The position numbers and the translations under genes are program-made. DNA of 64,000 bases from Vibrio sp. SCSIO 43135 (GTDB lineage: Bacteria > Pseudomonadota > Gammaproteobacteria > Enterobacterales > Vibrionaceae): contig NZ_CP071859.1 in assembly GCF_023716665.1 (NCBI RefSeq), positions 868,001-932,000 on the forward strand, given 5' to 3'. Below, piece after piece: positions 9,635-18,133 of this stretch (within the stretch, counting starts at the first letter, position 1; every line of letters begins with the position of its first letter). The notes beneath the pieces were generated by a model, which was given only the letters and a program-made list of their open reading frames with translations, was not told the origin of the DNA and did no database searches.

Positions 9635-9662
9635 AAGGTCAGCTACATAGCTGACCTTTTTA
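9635..9662. terminator. Bidirectional terminator between moaE and the GGDEF gene
   Basis: A 10-bp perfect stem (AGGTCAGCTA/TAGCTGACCT) is followed by a T run on the plus strand. On the minus strand its start overlaps the last codons of the convergent GGDEF gene. It most clearly ends the moa operon. Confidence 0.8.
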
Positions 9663-10611
9663 TTACATGTATTGTGCCGCGTTGAGAGTTTTTTGCCCGG
9701 AAAAGAGCGTTGTCGGCGATGCCAACGAATTTTTCTACTGTCATAATTTCAGGGATATGTTCACAGTGCTCGATGCCTATGGTGACGGACAGTATGTCTG
9801 ATACTTTTGAGCTTTCGTTAGGTATGGCCAACTTTTGAATCTCTCGTTGCAGTTGCTCGGCACGCTCAATGCAATCTGATTCTCTGAGCCCAGTCACGAA
9901 GACTAAAAACTCATCGCCACCGTAGCGAAAACACAGCTCTCCTTTCGTTCCCCACTTCAACATCGCGGCGCTGATCGAGCGTAACACTTCATCGCCTTTT
10001 AAATGGCCGTACTGGTCGTTGTAGCCCTTAAAGCTATCAATATCGATCATCAGTAAGGTCGCGCTAGTTTGCTTGAGTTTGGCTAATTCCAAAGCATCGG
10101 GGAGCAGGGCATCAAGAGCGTAGCGGTTATAAACTTGGGTAAGATGGTCGACATAAGTTAACTTTTCTAGTTCTAGTTGCTGCTTAGCTAGAGTGTCTAG
10201 AGCGCGTTTGTACTCGGAAATGTTACGTACTGTCCAAATGACACAGTCCAAGCCGGGAAGGGGAATGATCAGTGCGCTGAAAGATTGCACTTCCGTTGGG
10301 CCTTCAATACCGTCAAAACAGGAGAGCGATTTAGGGTCCAAATCGTATTCTAGCTCTGTGGGTGTACCGGATTCGATGGTGTCGACAATCACTTGACTAA
10401 ACCATATCGCTTTATCGGCTGGAAGCACCTCGTATTGGGTGAGGCCAACAATTGCTGAAGGGTTGTGATGACGTTTGGTATCTGTGCCTCCCCATGCTTC
10501 GATATACACGCCGGCTTTATTGATTAAAAACGTCGGCTCAGGGAGTGATTCAAAAATCACGTGCATCATATCTGGGTTATCGGCGAGCGCAGCAGAAAAT
10601 GTCGATTTCAC
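9643..10611 (-). CDS. Diguanylate cyclase with N-terminal PAS domain
   Basis: The protein probably makes cyclic di-GMP from two GTP. Residues about 12-135 look like a PAS sensor domain (DMMHVIFESLPEPTFLINKA and later IWTVRNISEYKRA). A short coiled-coil linker follows, and then a GGDEF domain from about 150 with LTYVDHLTQVYNRYALD, LMIDIDSFKGYNDQYGHLKG and the intact signature FRYGGDEF at residues 228-235. The RxxD inhibitory site expected five residues before GGDEF is replaced by TKGE (222-225), so simple product inhibition is unlikely. No membrane segment is seen, so it should be cytoplasmic. The start is GTG, with AGAGGG nine bases upstream. The sensed signal is unknown. Confidence 0.9.
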   Translation of the reverse strand: MKSTFSAALADNPDMMHVIFESLPEPTFLINKAGVYIEAWGGTDTKRHHNPSAIVGLTQYEVLPADKAIWFSQVIVDTIESGTPTELEYDLDPKSLSCFDGIEGPTEVQSFSALIIPLPGLDCVIWTVRNISEYKRALDTLAKQQLELEKLTYVDHLTQVYNRYALDALLPDALELAKLKQTSATLLMIDIDSFKGYNDQYGHLKGDEVLRSISAAMLKWGTKGELCFRYGGDEFLVFVTGLRESDCIERAEQLQREIQKLAIPNESSKVSDILSVTIGIEHCEHIPEIMTVEKFVGIADNALFRAKNSQRGTIHVIKRSAM

Positions 10612-10992
10612 TTCAAATTTCCCTCTACGTTTTCCAATTCCTTATATAAAGATATAGCGTAGCTTTAGGCGAAAATCTTGTGCGAATTGGCAAAAATATC
10701 AACAACGATAAGGGCTAGGTTGCGTCGACGAAGAGTTAGCAAATTCGCAGAGATTACTGTATTGCCTCTACTCATTTTTTACTGAGGTGTAGTGTGACGG
10801 CGTTAAAACAAATACAAAATAGCCCAACTGGTGCGGAGGTTGCGACTGCTTGTCAGGGTCGGTGATATAAGGCTTTTCTAATTAATCGGTATTGCCTATC
10901 AATAAAATTGCTCAATTCCATTTAGTAAAATCAAGAAATTAGACAACAATTATCTTATAGGCAGCGTAACGTTGCGGGTTAAGGAGAACAGT
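10612..10992. other. Intergenic stretch between divergent GGDEF and CBS genes
   Basis: These 380 bases must contain the promoters of both divergent genes. I see no clear operator, small RNA, terminator or riboswitch signature in them. The only firm signal is AAGGAG at 10981-10986, the ribosome site of the CBS gene. Confidence 0.5.
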
Positions 10993-11409
10993 ATGGAATC
11001 ATTAAAAGTAAAAGACTACATGACGCTGCAGGCGATCACTTTTAAGCCTGAAATGTCACTCAGCGCCGCACTTGAGAAGGTGATGAAATCTGATCACTTA
11101 GGCGGTCCGGTAATCAACGAAAAAGAAGAAGTGATAGGGTTCCTTTCTGAGCAAGACTTATTGGATAAGCTGGTTAAAGTGAGCTATTTCTGTCAAGACA
11201 CGCATATCGTGAGTGACTGTATGCATGGTGAAGTGCTGTCAGTCTCGCCTGATACCACCATTATTGAGATGGCGGACAAAATGCAGGTCGGTAAGCCAAA
11301 AGTGTATCCGGTGATAGATAATGGCAAGCTGGTGGGGATTATTACACGTCGTGACGTACTCCGAGCGATCGGTAAGAGTATTGATGATTGCTTTAAGCAC
11401 CCAGTATGA
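10993..11409 (+). CDS. CBS-domain pair protein
   Basis: The protein is a stand-alone Bateman module of two CBS domains (about residues 1-65 and 70-130). Visible marks are VKDYMTLQAITFKPEMSL, GGPVINEKEEVIGFLSEQDL and VYPVIDNGKLVGIITRRDVL. Such modules bind adenosine nucleotides and report energy state, but there is no attached catalytic domain here, so the partner is unknown. The ATG at 10993 has a perfect AAGGAG six bases before it; starting there gives 138 residues. A TTG seven codons upstream is also open but has no ribosome site. A strong terminator follows, so it is probably a single-gene transcript. Confidence 0.88.
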   Translation: MESLKVKDYMTLQAITFKPEMSLSAALEKVMKSDHLGGPVINEKEEVIGFLSEQDLLDKLVKVSYFCQDTHIVSDCMHGEVLSVSPDTTIIEMADKMQVGKPKVYPVIDNGKLVGIITRRDVLRAIGKSIDDCFKHPV

Positions 11410-11428
11410 TAATTTGTAACAAAATATA

Positions 11429-11451
11429 AAAGGCGCGTTCAGCGCCTTTTG
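11429..11451 (+). terminator. Terminator after the CBS gene
   Basis: The stem AAAGGCGC/GCGCCTTT with a GTTCA loop begins 19 bases after the CBS gene stop and is followed by a short T run. Confidence 0.85.
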
Positions 11452-11502
11452 TCGTTTACGCGCTCAGCGCAGATCTTATCGTTGCCATCATTGGAGAACT
11501 CT

Positions 11503-12954
11503 ATGTCCGATCAAAACGCCAAATTTGTTGAAGGCTCAACCATGCGACACATCCTTGTGATGTCAGGAACGGGCTCAATAGGTTTGATGGCGCTATTTGT
11601 GGTCGACCTACTGGATATGTTGTTCATCAGTATGCTTGGGCAAGTTGAACTCGCGGCCGCCGTGGGCTTTGCGGGCACGTTGGTATTCTTTTCTACGTCT
11701 ATCTCGATTGGTACGTCGATCGCAATGGGGGCATTGGTTTCAAAGGCGATAGGGGCCAAACAGCGAGAACACGCTAGGCAGCTCAGTGCCAGCATTATGG
11801 TAACGGCATTTGCTATCAGTAGCGTGGTGAGTGCGACTATGTTTGTTTACATTCCCGAACTACTGCAAAGCATCGGAGCGCAAGGTTATGCTGCTGAAAG
11901 GGCCGAAGCGTATTTAAGAATCCTGCTACCAAGTAGCCCGGTGATTGCACTTGCTATGGCTGCAGGAGCGGGGCTTCGAGCCGCAGGAGATGCAAAACGT
12001 TCGATGTGGGCAACCTTATCTGGTGGGATTGTTAATGCGGTTCTTGATCCACTGTTTATCTTTGGCTTTGGCTGGAATGTTGAAGGCGCAGCGTTAGCTT
12101 CTGTTGTAGCCCGATTTACGGTGCTGTATTTCTCAATCGCACCTTTGATTCGTTTTCATCAGTTGGTGGCTATCCCTTCATTCATCAATTGGCGCCGTAA
12201 TTTGAAAGTGATTTTGGCGATTGCAGTACCTGCCATCATTACCAATATTGCTACTCCGATTGGGAATGCGATTGTCACTTCCTCCATCGCGCAATTTGGT
12301 GAAGATTTTGTCGCAGGCTATGCCGTCATCGGTCGCCTTATTCCGGTATGTTTTGCGGTGATCTTTGCTTTGTCTGGTGCTGTAGGGCCAATTATTGGCC
12401 AGAACTTTGGGGCTGAGCGTTTTGATAGAGTCAAAGAAACGCTGAACAACTCTTTGATTGTCACCACTGTGTATACCATTGCGGTGTGTCTCATCCTTTA
12501 TTTGGTCCAAGATTTAATCATTCTAGGCTTCAGTTTACAGGGTGATGCACGTGTGATTGTGTCTGCGTTTTGTACTTATGTTGCTGTTAGCTTCATTTTC
12601 AACGGTACTTTGTTCGTCGCCAATACGTCTTTTAACAACTTAGGGAAACCGCTCTATTCAACTGCGCTTAACCTTGGCAAAGCGACAATCGGTACTTTGC
12701 CATTTGTGTATTTAGGTGCCCAGTGGTACGGCGCATTAGGTGTACTTTATGGTCAGGCTGTCGGCACTATAGTATTTGGTTTGATCGCGATGCTAGTCCT
12801 TAATAAACATATCGCTGACGTGATGAAAGGGCAGGAACCAGAACCTGTTGAAGATGATCCTTCGATTACCTGCGTCAACACCCAACCTTTTTGTTCTCAC
12901 GATGCTGTGTTGATTGATGAAGTGGCCGCGAATGCAGATAAACTGGATAAATAA
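11503..12954 (+). CDS. MATE-family multidrug/toxin efflux protein
   Basis: This is a MATE-family exporter with about twelve membrane segments in two similar halves; such proteins expel cationic compounds using a Na+ or H+ gradient. From the ATG at 11503 (GGAG about 8 bases upstream) it is 483 residues, typical for the family. The frame is open 18 codons further upstream, but that part overlaps the previous terminator. Family features are VVDLLDMLFISMLG in helix 1 and GLRAAGDAKRSMWATLSGG before the second half, with a GAVGPIIGQNFGA block in the second half. The substrate cannot be told from sequence. The final 40 residues form a charged cytoplasmic tail. Confidence 0.9.
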   Translation: MSDQNAKFVEGSTMRHILVMSGTGSIGLMALFVVDLLDMLFISMLGQVELAAAVGFAGTLVFFSTSISIGTSIAMGALVSKAIGAKQREHARQLSASIMVTAFAISSVVSATMFVYIPELLQSIGAQGYAAERAEAYLRILLPSSPVIALAMAAGAGLRAAGDAKRSMWATLSGGIVNAVLDPLFIFGFGWNVEGAALASVVARFTVLYFSIAPLIRFHQLVAIPSFINWRRNLKVILAIAVPAIITNIATPIGNAIVTSSIAQFGEDFVAGYAVIGRLIPVCFAVIFALSGAVGPIIGQNFGAERFDRVKETLNNSLIVTTVYTIAVCLILYLVQDLIILGFSLQGDARVIVSAFCTYVAVSFIFNGTLFVANTSFNNLGKPLYSTALNLGKATIGTLPFVYLGAQWYGALGVLYGQAVGTIVFGLIAMLVLNKHIADVMKGQEPEPVEDDPSITCVNTQPFCSHDAVLIDEVAANADKLDK

Positions 12955-12967
12955 TTGTAATTGATGC

Positions 12968-12999
12968 TTGACCTTGGAGTAGGCTCCAAGGTTTAAGCT
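12968..12999 (+). promoter_or_regulatory. MerR-family (ZntR/CadR-like) metal-responsive promoter
   Basis: A -35 element TTGACC (12968-12973) and a -10 element TAAGCT (12994-12999) are separated by 20 bp. The spacer holds most of a perfect dyad, CCTTGGAG-TAGG-CTCCAAGG (12972-12991). The overlong spacer with a central dyad is the hallmark of MerR-type activators, and the dyad resembles ZntR operators. It fits the metal ATPase gene that follows. The regulator gene is not next door. Confidence 0.85.
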
Positions 13000-13030
13000 A
13001 AAGGTGTACATGAAGAATGGAGAAAGAAAT

Positions 13031-15364
13031 ATGTGCACTAAACATGACGCGTGTCGCTCAGACAAAACCGCGATGACACCCCATCAATCTGGTTCATGCG
13101 CGAGTCCAAAAATCAATTCGATTCAAATGGCTGGTGTTGTAACCGCAGAACCTGGCTGCTGTGCTTCTGATTCTTGCTCTAGTGGTACCGATCCCGCCGA
13201 TGAGGAAAGTGACTCCGGTCTCGCCACTGGACTTAAATCAAATCAACCTCAACTGACTCAGAGCTGGAAAATTGGCGGAATGGACTGCCCGGCTTGTGCT
13301 CGAAAAATAGAAACAGCAGTGGGTAAAGTTGAAGGTATATTAGAGGCCAAAGTACTGTTTGCCACAGAAAAGCTGGTGGTTAAATTTAATGACACCTCTG
13401 TCGCCGAACAAGTAGAACAAACGATCACTGCCACAGGCTTTACTTTCCACAGTGGCCCATCAAACTCTAAAGCCCCGCAGCCGACAGGCTGGAAAGTGAC
13501 GATTCAACAGAATGCCCAGATTATCACAATAGCCAGTGCAATGGCTGTGGGTGCGATGATCAAACCCATATTCCCAATAGCCAGTGAATGGATCTTTATT
13601 CTTACCTGTTTGGCTGGTTTATATCCGATTGGTAAAAAAGCCATCCAGCTTGCTAAGTCGGGTACACCTTTCGCTATCGAAACTTTAATGAGTGTTGCTG
13701 CTCTCGGAGCCCTTTATTTAGGGGAGACGATCGAAGCTGCAATGGTTCTGTTGTTATTTCTCATTGGTGAGCGACTTGAAGCATTCGCCGCCTCACGTGC
13801 TCGCAGTGGCGTTCAAGCCTTAATGGCGTTAGTGCCAGAGACAGCGACAAAGATCATCAATGGAGAGCGCGTTGAAGTGTCGGCGAGTGAGCTAAATCCT
13901 GGTGATGTGATTGAAGTATCTCCAGGTGCTCGTTTACCTGCAGATGGCAAGCTGCATGATGATGTTGCGAGCTTTGATGAAAGCGCATTGACTGGCGAAT
14001 CACTGCCAGTAGAGCGATACAAGGGCGAGTCTGTGATGGCTGGCGCTGTTGTTGCTGATCGAGTGGTCCGTTTTACTATCACTTCTAAACAAGGTGAAAA
14101 TGCAATCGATCGCATTTTACACCTGATTGAAGAAGCCGAATCACGCAAAGCGCCACTTGAACGATTCTTAGATAAGTTTAGCCGTTGGTATACGCCGCTT
14201 ATGATGGTGGTTGCGTTAGCAGTCATAATCGTGCCACCAACGTTATTTGCTCAGCCATGGGAAACATGGGTGTATCGTGGATTAGCGCTTCTTCTGATTG
14301 CTTGTCCGTGTGCGTTGGTGATATCAACCCCAGCTGCGATTACCTCTGGATTGGCCGCTGCCGCGCGTCGAGGAGCCTTGATCAAAGGGGGCGCTGCGTT
14401 AGAACAACTTGGTCGAGTAGAAACTGTCGCATTCGATAAAACCGGCACATTGACCAAAGGTAAGCCTGAAGTCACCAATGTCATAGCACTAAACGGTTGG
14501 GATGAGGAACGTTTACTGACCGTGGTCGGTGCGGTCGAAGTGGGGTCGAGTCACCCGCTCGCGGTATCTCTGGTAAGAAAAACAGAGCAATTAGGCCTGA
14601 CGCTTCCTGAAGCAAACAACAAACAAGCTTTAGTCGGCAGTGGTGTAATAGGCGAAGTTGATGGTGACACGTACTTGGTTAGTGCTCCTAGTAAACTTGA
14701 ACTGGTTCTTCCAGCGCAAATCTCAGAGCAAATTCAACAGCTAGAAGATCATGGTAAAACCGTTGTGGTGGCAGTTCGAGGTAGCAAAGAAGTCATTGGT
14801 GTCATCGCATGGCAGGACACGCTTCGTGAAGACGCTAGGCAAGCGGTTGAGGCTTTAAACGCTTTGGGCGTTAACTCGATTATGCTGACGGGGGATAACC
14901 CGCGCAGCGCTGCTGCAATCAGTAGTCAAATTAATATCGACTTCAAAGCAAGCCTGTTGCCAAAAGACAAAGTGACGTACGTAGAGCAGCTATCTCAAAG
15001 TGCGAATGTGGCGATGGTCGGTGATGGCATCAACGACGCTCCAGCGATGAAAGCAGCGAGTATCGGTATTGCGATGGGAGGGGGAACGGATGTCGCGTTG
15101 GAAACCGCTGACTCTGCGATCACCCACAATCGTTTGGTTGAACTGGCGGGTATGATTGAGTTATCTCGCGCAACACTGAGTAATATCCGTCAAAACATCA
15201 TTTTGGCTTTGGGGCTCAAGGGAGTGTTTCTAGTAACGAGCCTACTGGGTATAACCGGGCTGTGGGTAGCAGTGCTAGCCGATAGTGGGGCGACTGCGAT
15301 AGTGACGCTAAATGCACTTCGTCTACTGAAATTTAAATCTAAACAAGATGGAATAGCGGGATAG
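13031..15364 (+). CDS. zntA: Zinc/cadmium/lead-exporting P1B-type ATPase
   Basis: A P1B-2 ATPase that exports divalent soft metals. Residues 1-80 are rich in Cys and His (CTKHDAC, GCCASDSCS), probably extra metal ligands. A heavy-metal-associated domain follows with GMDCPAC (C86, C89), then the membrane domain with the transport motif CPC at 425-427, phosphorylation motif DKTGTLTKG starting at D469, and the hinge motif MVGDGINDAPAMKAA near the C-terminus. The ATG at 13031 has GGAGAAAG upstream and gives 777 residues; a GTG nine codons earlier is less likely. A MerR-type promoter directly precedes it. ZntA specificity is inferred from the CPC motif and that promoter type. Confidence 0.93.
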   Translation: MCTKHDACRSDKTAMTPHQSGSCASPKINSIQMAGVVTAEPGCCASDSCSSGTDPADEESDSGLATGLKSNQPQLTQSWKIGGMDCPACARKIETAVGKVEGILEAKVLFATEKLVVKFNDTSVAEQVEQTITATGFTFHSGPSNSKAPQPTGWKVTIQQNAQIITIASAMAVGAMIKPIFPIASEWIFILTCLAGLYPIGKKAIQLAKSGTPFAIETLMSVAALGALYLGETIEAAMVLLLFLIGERLEAFAASRARSGVQALMALVPETATKIINGERVEVSASELNPGDVIEVSPGARLPADGKLHDDVASFDESALTGESLPVERYKGESVMAGAVVADRVVRFTITSKQGENAIDRILHLIEEAESRKAPLERFLDKFSRWYTPLMMVVALAVIIVPPTLFAQPWETWVYRGLALLLIACPCALVISTPAAITSGLAAAARRGALIKGGAALEQLGRVETVAFDKTGTLTKGKPEVTNVIALNGWDEERLLTVVGAVEVGSSHPLAVSLVRKTEQLGLTLPEANNKQALVGSGVIGEVDGDTYLVSAPSKLELVLPAQISEQIQQLEDHGKTVVVAVRGSKEVIGVIAWQDTLREDARQAVEALNALGVNSIMLTGDNPRSAAAISSQINIDFKASLLPKDKVTYVEQLSQSANVAMVGDGINDAPAMKAASIGIAMGGGTDVALETADSAITHNRLVELAGMIELSRATLSNIRQNIILALGLKGVFLVTSLLGITGLWVAVLADSGATAIVTLNALRLLKFKSKQDGIAG

Positions 15365-15393
15365 AGTATCTCCACTAACTGCTGATCTTCTTC

Positions 15394-15447
15394 AAACGCC
15401 TTGTTGATCGATACTGAGAAGTAATCTGATGACAAGGCGTTTTTTTA
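15394..15447 (+). terminator. Probable terminator after zntA
   Basis: AAACGCCTTGT at 15394-15404 pairs with ACAAGGCGTTT at 15432-15442, followed by more T residues. The loop is unusually long (27 nt), which lowers confidence, but the stem and T run are clear. Confidence 0.65.
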
Positions 15448-15529
15448 TGCAACTATGGCTATCACTCGACAGTAAAGTGTGATCTAAACCGTTTTTATTT
15501 GTAATTTATAATTCTATTGCGATCTTTAT

Positions 15530-15545
15530 TGTGACATTGAGCACT
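15530..15545 (+). promoter_or_regulatory. Possible CRP site upstream of udp
   Basis: TGTGA-CATTGA-GCACT matches the CRP consensus TGTGA-N6-TCACA fully in the left half and at three of five bases in the right half. A second TGTGA half-site lies at 15479-15483. In E. coli udp is controlled by CRP and CytR from two spaced CRP sites, which makes the reading plausible. Confidence 0.5.
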
Positions 15546-15651
15546 CTTTGTCGTGGGTGAGTTGGTTAAAGTATTCCTGTACCCAATACATTGATAGAGC
15601 GAAAAATGAACCCAGAGTGTTCGATTTATTTCGCCATGAAAGGAGCCCCCT

Positions 15652-16410
15652 ATGTCTCAAGCTGTATTCCACCTTGGTGTTACTGAAGCCGATCTAGCAG
15701 GCGCGACTCTAGCGATCATCCCTGGTGATCCTGCACGCGTACAAAAAATTGCAGAAGAAATGGAAAACCCAGTTTTCTTAGCAAGTCACCGTGAATACAC
15801 ACTTTACCGTGCTGAGCTGGATGGCAAGCCAGTGGTTGTTTGTTCAACAGGTATTGGTGGCCCTTCTACATCTATCGCAGTTGAAGAACTTGCGCAGCTA
15901 GGTGTTCGCACTTTCCTACGTGTAGGTACAACTGGTGCAATTCAACCACATGTGAATGTCGGCGATATGATTGTATCAACTGGTTCAGTTCGTTTAGATG
16001 GCGCGAGCCTTCACTTTGCTCCAATGGAGTTTCCTGCAGTAGCCGACTTTGAAGTAGCAACAGCAATGAAAGCAGCCGTTGAGGAATCCGGCGCTACCGT
16101 TCATATGGGCGTGACTGCTTCAAGTGATACTTTCTACCCTGGTCAAGAACGTTACGATACGTTCTCTGGTCGCGTGGTTAAGCGTTTCCAAGGATCGATG
16201 CAAGAATGGCAAGATATGGGCGTACTGAACTTCGAAATGGAATCAGCGACGCTATTGACCATGTGTGCAAGCTCTGGCCTGAAAGCGGGCTGTGTAGCTG
16301 GTGTTATTATCAACCGTACACAGAAAGAGATCCCAGATCACTCTACATTGAAAGAGACAGAAGCTCGCTCTATTAAAGTAGTAGTAGAAGCTGCACGTAA
16401 AATGCTTTAA
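15652..16410 (+). CDS. udp: Uridine phosphorylase
   Basis: Udp cleaves uridine with phosphate to uracil and ribose-1-phosphate in pyrimidine salvage. The 252-residue protein begins with [20 protein letters not shown], in which the phosphate-binding GDP is followed by ARV. It also shows [32 protein letters not shown] and [13 protein letters not shown], all typical of the nucleoside phosphorylase-I family. A strong ribosome site (AAAGGAG) precedes the ATG. The transcript ends at a strong terminator beginning about 37 bases after the stop. Confidence 0.96.
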   Translation: MSQAVFHLGVTEADLAGATLAIIPGDPARVQKIAEEMENPVFLASHREYTLYRAELDGKPVVVCSTGIGGPSTSIAVEELAQLGVRTFLRVGTTGAIQPHVNVGDMIVSTGSVRLDGASLHFAPMEFPAVADFEVATAMKAAVEESGATVHMGVTASSDTFYPGQERYDTFSGRVVKRFQGSMQEWQDMGVLNFEMESATLLTMCASSGLKAGCVAGVIINRTQKEIPDHSTLKETEARSIKVVVEAARKML

Positions 16411-16446
16411 GGACTCAGCAGAGTCATAAGCACTTTAAGATGAAGA

Positions 16447-16482
16447 AAAACCTCAATTGGGTAGCCCAGTTGAGGTTTTTTG
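16447..16482 (+). terminator. Terminator after udp
   Basis: A near-perfect stem, AAAACCTCAATTGGG/CCCAGTTGAGGTTTT, with a TAG loop and a T run lies just after udp. The A-rich 5' arm means it may also end the convergent minus-strand gene. Confidence 0.9.
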
Positions 16483-16520
16483 TCTTTAGTGAGATAAGTA
16501 AGAGTTAGATGAGTAAGCGC

Positions 16521-17000
16521 TTATGCGACAAACTCTTCTGAATCAGGGCGATGTGTGAATTGTACGCCGCATAAGAAATCGCATAGCAATTGATCTTCAC
16601 ACGCTTTGTAATTTTTGTTGTTTGGCTTACGAAAGTAAGCACCGATTTCATATTTACTCAGGCTAATACCAACCACTTCTAGTACATCCAATACATCTTC
16701 TGCTTTCATATTCAGCGCAATACGTAGCTTCATGAAAATCATGTTGTTTGTCAGTGTTTGCTCTGGTTTTGGTTGCTCGCCTTCTTTCTTACCGCGCTTT
16801 AAGTTAATGAAACCATTAAGAAATAGAGCAAGCTCTTTGTCTTTCATCTTAGTCATTGACTTATCTGAGTCTGCCTTTAACCAGTCGTTAACTTGATTAG
16901 GTGCTACCTTGGTATCTACCTGCTCAAAAGCTTTCATTATTTGAGTGTTTTTTAAATTAAGTGAATGCTGGATACGGCGTAAGATTTCGTTATTAGTCAC
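16521..17000 (-). CDS. DUF1456 family protein (YehS-like)
   Basis: The 159-residue protein contains two copies of the DUF1456 unit: NEILRRIQHSLNLKNTQIMK at the N-terminus and MIFMKLRIALNMKAEDVL from about residue 87. Each is followed by a segment ending in a charged W/Y-containing helix (NDWLK and GAYFRK). E. coli YehS has this double-unit arrangement. No enzyme motif, signal peptide or membrane segment is seen and the function is unknown. The gene stands alone, convergent with udp. Confidence 0.85.
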   Translation of the reverse strand: MTNNEILRRIQHSLNLKNTQIMKAFEQVDTKVAPNQVNDWLKADSDKSMTKMKDKELALFLNGFINLKRGKKEGEQPKPEQTLTNNMIFMKLRIALNMKAEDVLDVLEVVGISLSKYEIGAYFRKPNNKNYKACEDQLLCDFLCGVQFTHRPDSEEFVA

Positions 17001-17117
17001 AAGATTCTCTTTGTGGTAAGTCGTCGCTGACGAGATATAGTAGCGCGTGACTTTAACAGAGTTACCTATCTAGTGATAGAAGTAAAAGGGCACATACCGT
17101 GCCCTATAACGACGGAG

Positions 17118-17936
17118 TTACGAATAGGCGATGGAAGGAAGCGGAAGGTATAGACTTTCTGACATTTCAGAGATCATTTGGTCATAAACATGAGAGATTG
17201 TTGCTGAAATGTCACTAGTCACGTCATACATCTCTTGGGTACTAAGCGGCAGACTCATCGCTGAAGAAACCTCGGTGAGCTGACGAATCGAATCGACACT
17301 TGCAGGTGAAGCCACTGATAAAGGGCTGATTATCGACAGTTGATTGAGCTTGCGTCTTGTTTTGTCGCAGTAATGTTTAAGTCGCATAAACCCTTCAGGG
17401 GTGTCACTATCCGGAATGGAGAGGCGTAACTGGGTTAACACTTCCATACTATCCAGTACCTGCTGCCAGTTTAGATGGTACTCATCGCTTAGGTCGTCTC
17501 GTTCAGAGTCAACTAGCCAGGCCAAAGCGATTTCGTCCATCAAGAACATTGAGTGACGAATAGTCTTACCGTGAATGATTTGGTTGCGAGAAACAGAGCG
17601 GGTATGCCAGTCGTCATGCATTGCTTTTAGTTTCAGCTGATAGATTCGATACATGGGTTTATTGTCAAAGGGTACCGTAGCGATGAGGCTATTCGAGCAC
17701 TCGATCATCTTGGCATACAGTGAATTAGTATCGCGCAGACACTGATCGGTTACTTCGGAACTGAGTGCTTTATGACTGACCTTACGATGGTCACGACATA
17801 ATTGAAGTAGTGTGCGTAACTGAACTAGCGTGTCGAACTTACGTTTTAGTATGACTTGGCGCTTTTTCGAGTGATGAAATAGCAGCGCTAAGATGACGCA
17901 TGAACAAAGTAATGAAAATAGTACAAACATAGCCAA
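17118..17936 (-). CDS. Uncharacterised single-pass membrane protein
   Basis: I do not recognise this 272-residue protein. Residues 2-21 are a hydrophobic helix (FVLFSLLCSCVILALLF), followed immediately by a basic stretch (HHSKKRQVILKRK). The rest is therefore predicted to be cytoplasmic and mainly helical, with conserved-looking acidic and leucine-rich segments but no catalytic motif. A small hairpin, AGGGCAC/GTGCCCT (17088-17105), follows the stop and may end the transcript. Nothing in its neighbours suggests a role. Confidence 0.75.
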   Translation of the reverse strand: MAMFVLFSLLCSCVILALLFHHSKKRQVILKRKFDTLVQLRTLLQLCRDHRKVSHKALSSEVTDQCLRDTNSLYAKMIECSNSLIATVPFDNKPMYRIYQLKLKAMHDDWHTRSVSRNQIIHGKTIRHSMFLMDEIALAWLVDSERDDLSDEYHLNWQQVLDSMEVLTQLRLSIPDSDTPEGFMRLKHYCDKTRRKLNQLSIISPLSVASPASVDSIRQLTEVSSAMSLPLSTQEMYDVTSDISATISHVYDQMISEMSESLYLPLPSIAYS

Positions 17937-18081
17937 CTCCTTTATATGCTTTACCTATAAAGTGGTAGGCATGTTTAGTGCCACTGATAGATTTCCTTAT
18001 ATTTCAATGTCTTGGTTTCTATGTGCTGAGTGGGTTGTCCCTATTTGGTGCATTTATTTCCCAAAGTAGTGAAACTTAAGT

Positions 18082-18112
18082 GATAAAAAACCCCGCGATC
18101 AAAGCGGGGTTT
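18082..18112 (-). terminator. Terminator after metG
   Basis: On the minus strand the stem AAACCCCGC/GCGGGGTTT, with a seven-base loop, is followed by a T run. It lies about 20 bases after the metG stop. Confidence 0.9.
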
Positions 18113-18133
18113 CGTCTTTTGGTTAACCTAGGC

